DNA of 64,000 nucleotides. It comes from Halomonas qaidamensis. Its GTDB lineage: Bacteria; Pseudomonadota; Gammaproteobacteria; Pseudomonadales; Halomonadaceae. Shown here one piece after another: positions 63,926 to 64,000 of the stretch (positions are counted from its first letter, which is position 1; every line of letters starts with the position of its first letter). Position numbers and translations under genes: made by a program. Where the stretch lies: NCBI RefSeq assembly GCF_025917315.1, contig NZ_CP080627.1:1-64000 (forward strand), given 5' to 3'. The notes under the pieces are model-generated. The model searched no databases and was not told the origin of the DNA. It saw nothing but the letters and a program-made list of their open reading frames with translations.

Positions 63926-64000
63926 TTAAAGGCCGATCGTGAAATCTTTCATTAGCTCCAACGCGGTAGAAAGAGGAGAATAACTTAAATTATCACGATG
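63926..64000 (-). CDS. 3' end of an unidentified gene (partial, runs off the window)
   Basis: On the minus strand, the last 75 bases are one open frame reading HRDNLSYSPLSTALELMKDFTIGL before TAA at 63928-63926. It extends beyond the window edge. The amino acid composition is plausible for a protein C terminus, but 24 codons are too few for identification. The gap to the AEC gene (about 100 bases) contains two imperfect repeats (CCCAGTAGTT). Confidence 0.35.
   Translation of the reverse strand, partial: HRDNLSYSPLSTALELMKDFTIGL

Overview
The window reads as the start of the chromosome of a moderately halophilic gammaproteobacterium of the Halomonadaceae (Halomonas/Vreelandella type). Base 1 is the GTG of dnaA, followed by dnaN-recF-gyrB. 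The 16S rRNA sequence, the GyrB sequence and the local gene orders (ygfB-pepP-ubiH-ubiI opposite zapA-6S RNA-fau; gpmI-envC-ctpA; rsmE, gshB-yqgE-ruvX; tkt...epd-pgk-fba opposite metK) fit that group. The identification is by recognition, not by a database search. Almost all of the window is core genome, with no transposase, prophage or CRISPR array.

Layout. 0-7.1 kb: replication genes with four parS centromere sites (two inside recF, one after gyrB, one before gmhB). 6.4-22.2 kb: lipopolysaccharide inner-core block (gmhB, hldD, waaF, an OpgB-like phosphoglycerol transferase, four more glycosyltransferases, the Kdo kinase kdkA, hldE, waaA), with glyQS between gmhB and hldD and rpiA at the far end. 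The 14.1-16.9 kb glycosyltransferases are AT-rich and look acquired. 22.2-30.2 kb: ilvA, a 32-aa membrane miniprotein, fau, 6S RNA, zapA, then ygfB-pepP-ubiH-ubiI. 30.2-40.6 kb: ctpA-envC-gpmI (minus strand), rhodanese-secB-rsmE, an S1-domain CvfB-like protein, gshB-yqgE-ruvX and convergent pyrB.

40.6-46.3 kb: one complete rRNA operon (16S-23S-5S) with two tandem promoters, two boxA elements and RNase III processing stems. Its 16S-23S spacer contains no tRNA and carries a short tandem repeat. 46.3-46.8 kb: repeat-rich intergenic DNA with a pair of ATTCCCG hairpins and what looks like a decayed copy of the 5S tail plus terminator. 46.8-52.8 kb: a methyltransferase with regulatory domain, dgt, a NERD-domain membrane protein, yciH, a YieH-like HAD phosphatase and two small unassigned proteins. 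52.9-59.5 kb: a minus-strand central-carbon cluster tkt-lrgA-lrgB-epd-pgk-fba. 59.7-63.8 kb: metK, an apparently exported NAD-dependent DNA ligase (ligB) and an AEC transporter. The last 75 bases hold the 3' end of an unidentified minus-strand gene.

How it fits together: GmhB, HldE and HldD make ADP-heptose; WaaA adds Kdo, KdkA phosphorylates it, and WaaF and other GT9 enzymes add heptose. Tkt, Epd, Pgk, Fba and RpiA link the pentose phosphate pathway, glycolysis and pyridoxal phosphate supply. I see no large undescribed system. The most interesting items are the parS cluster, the exported ligase with paired cysteines, the tRNA-less rRNA spacer, three families of short repeats or palindromes, and the small proteins.
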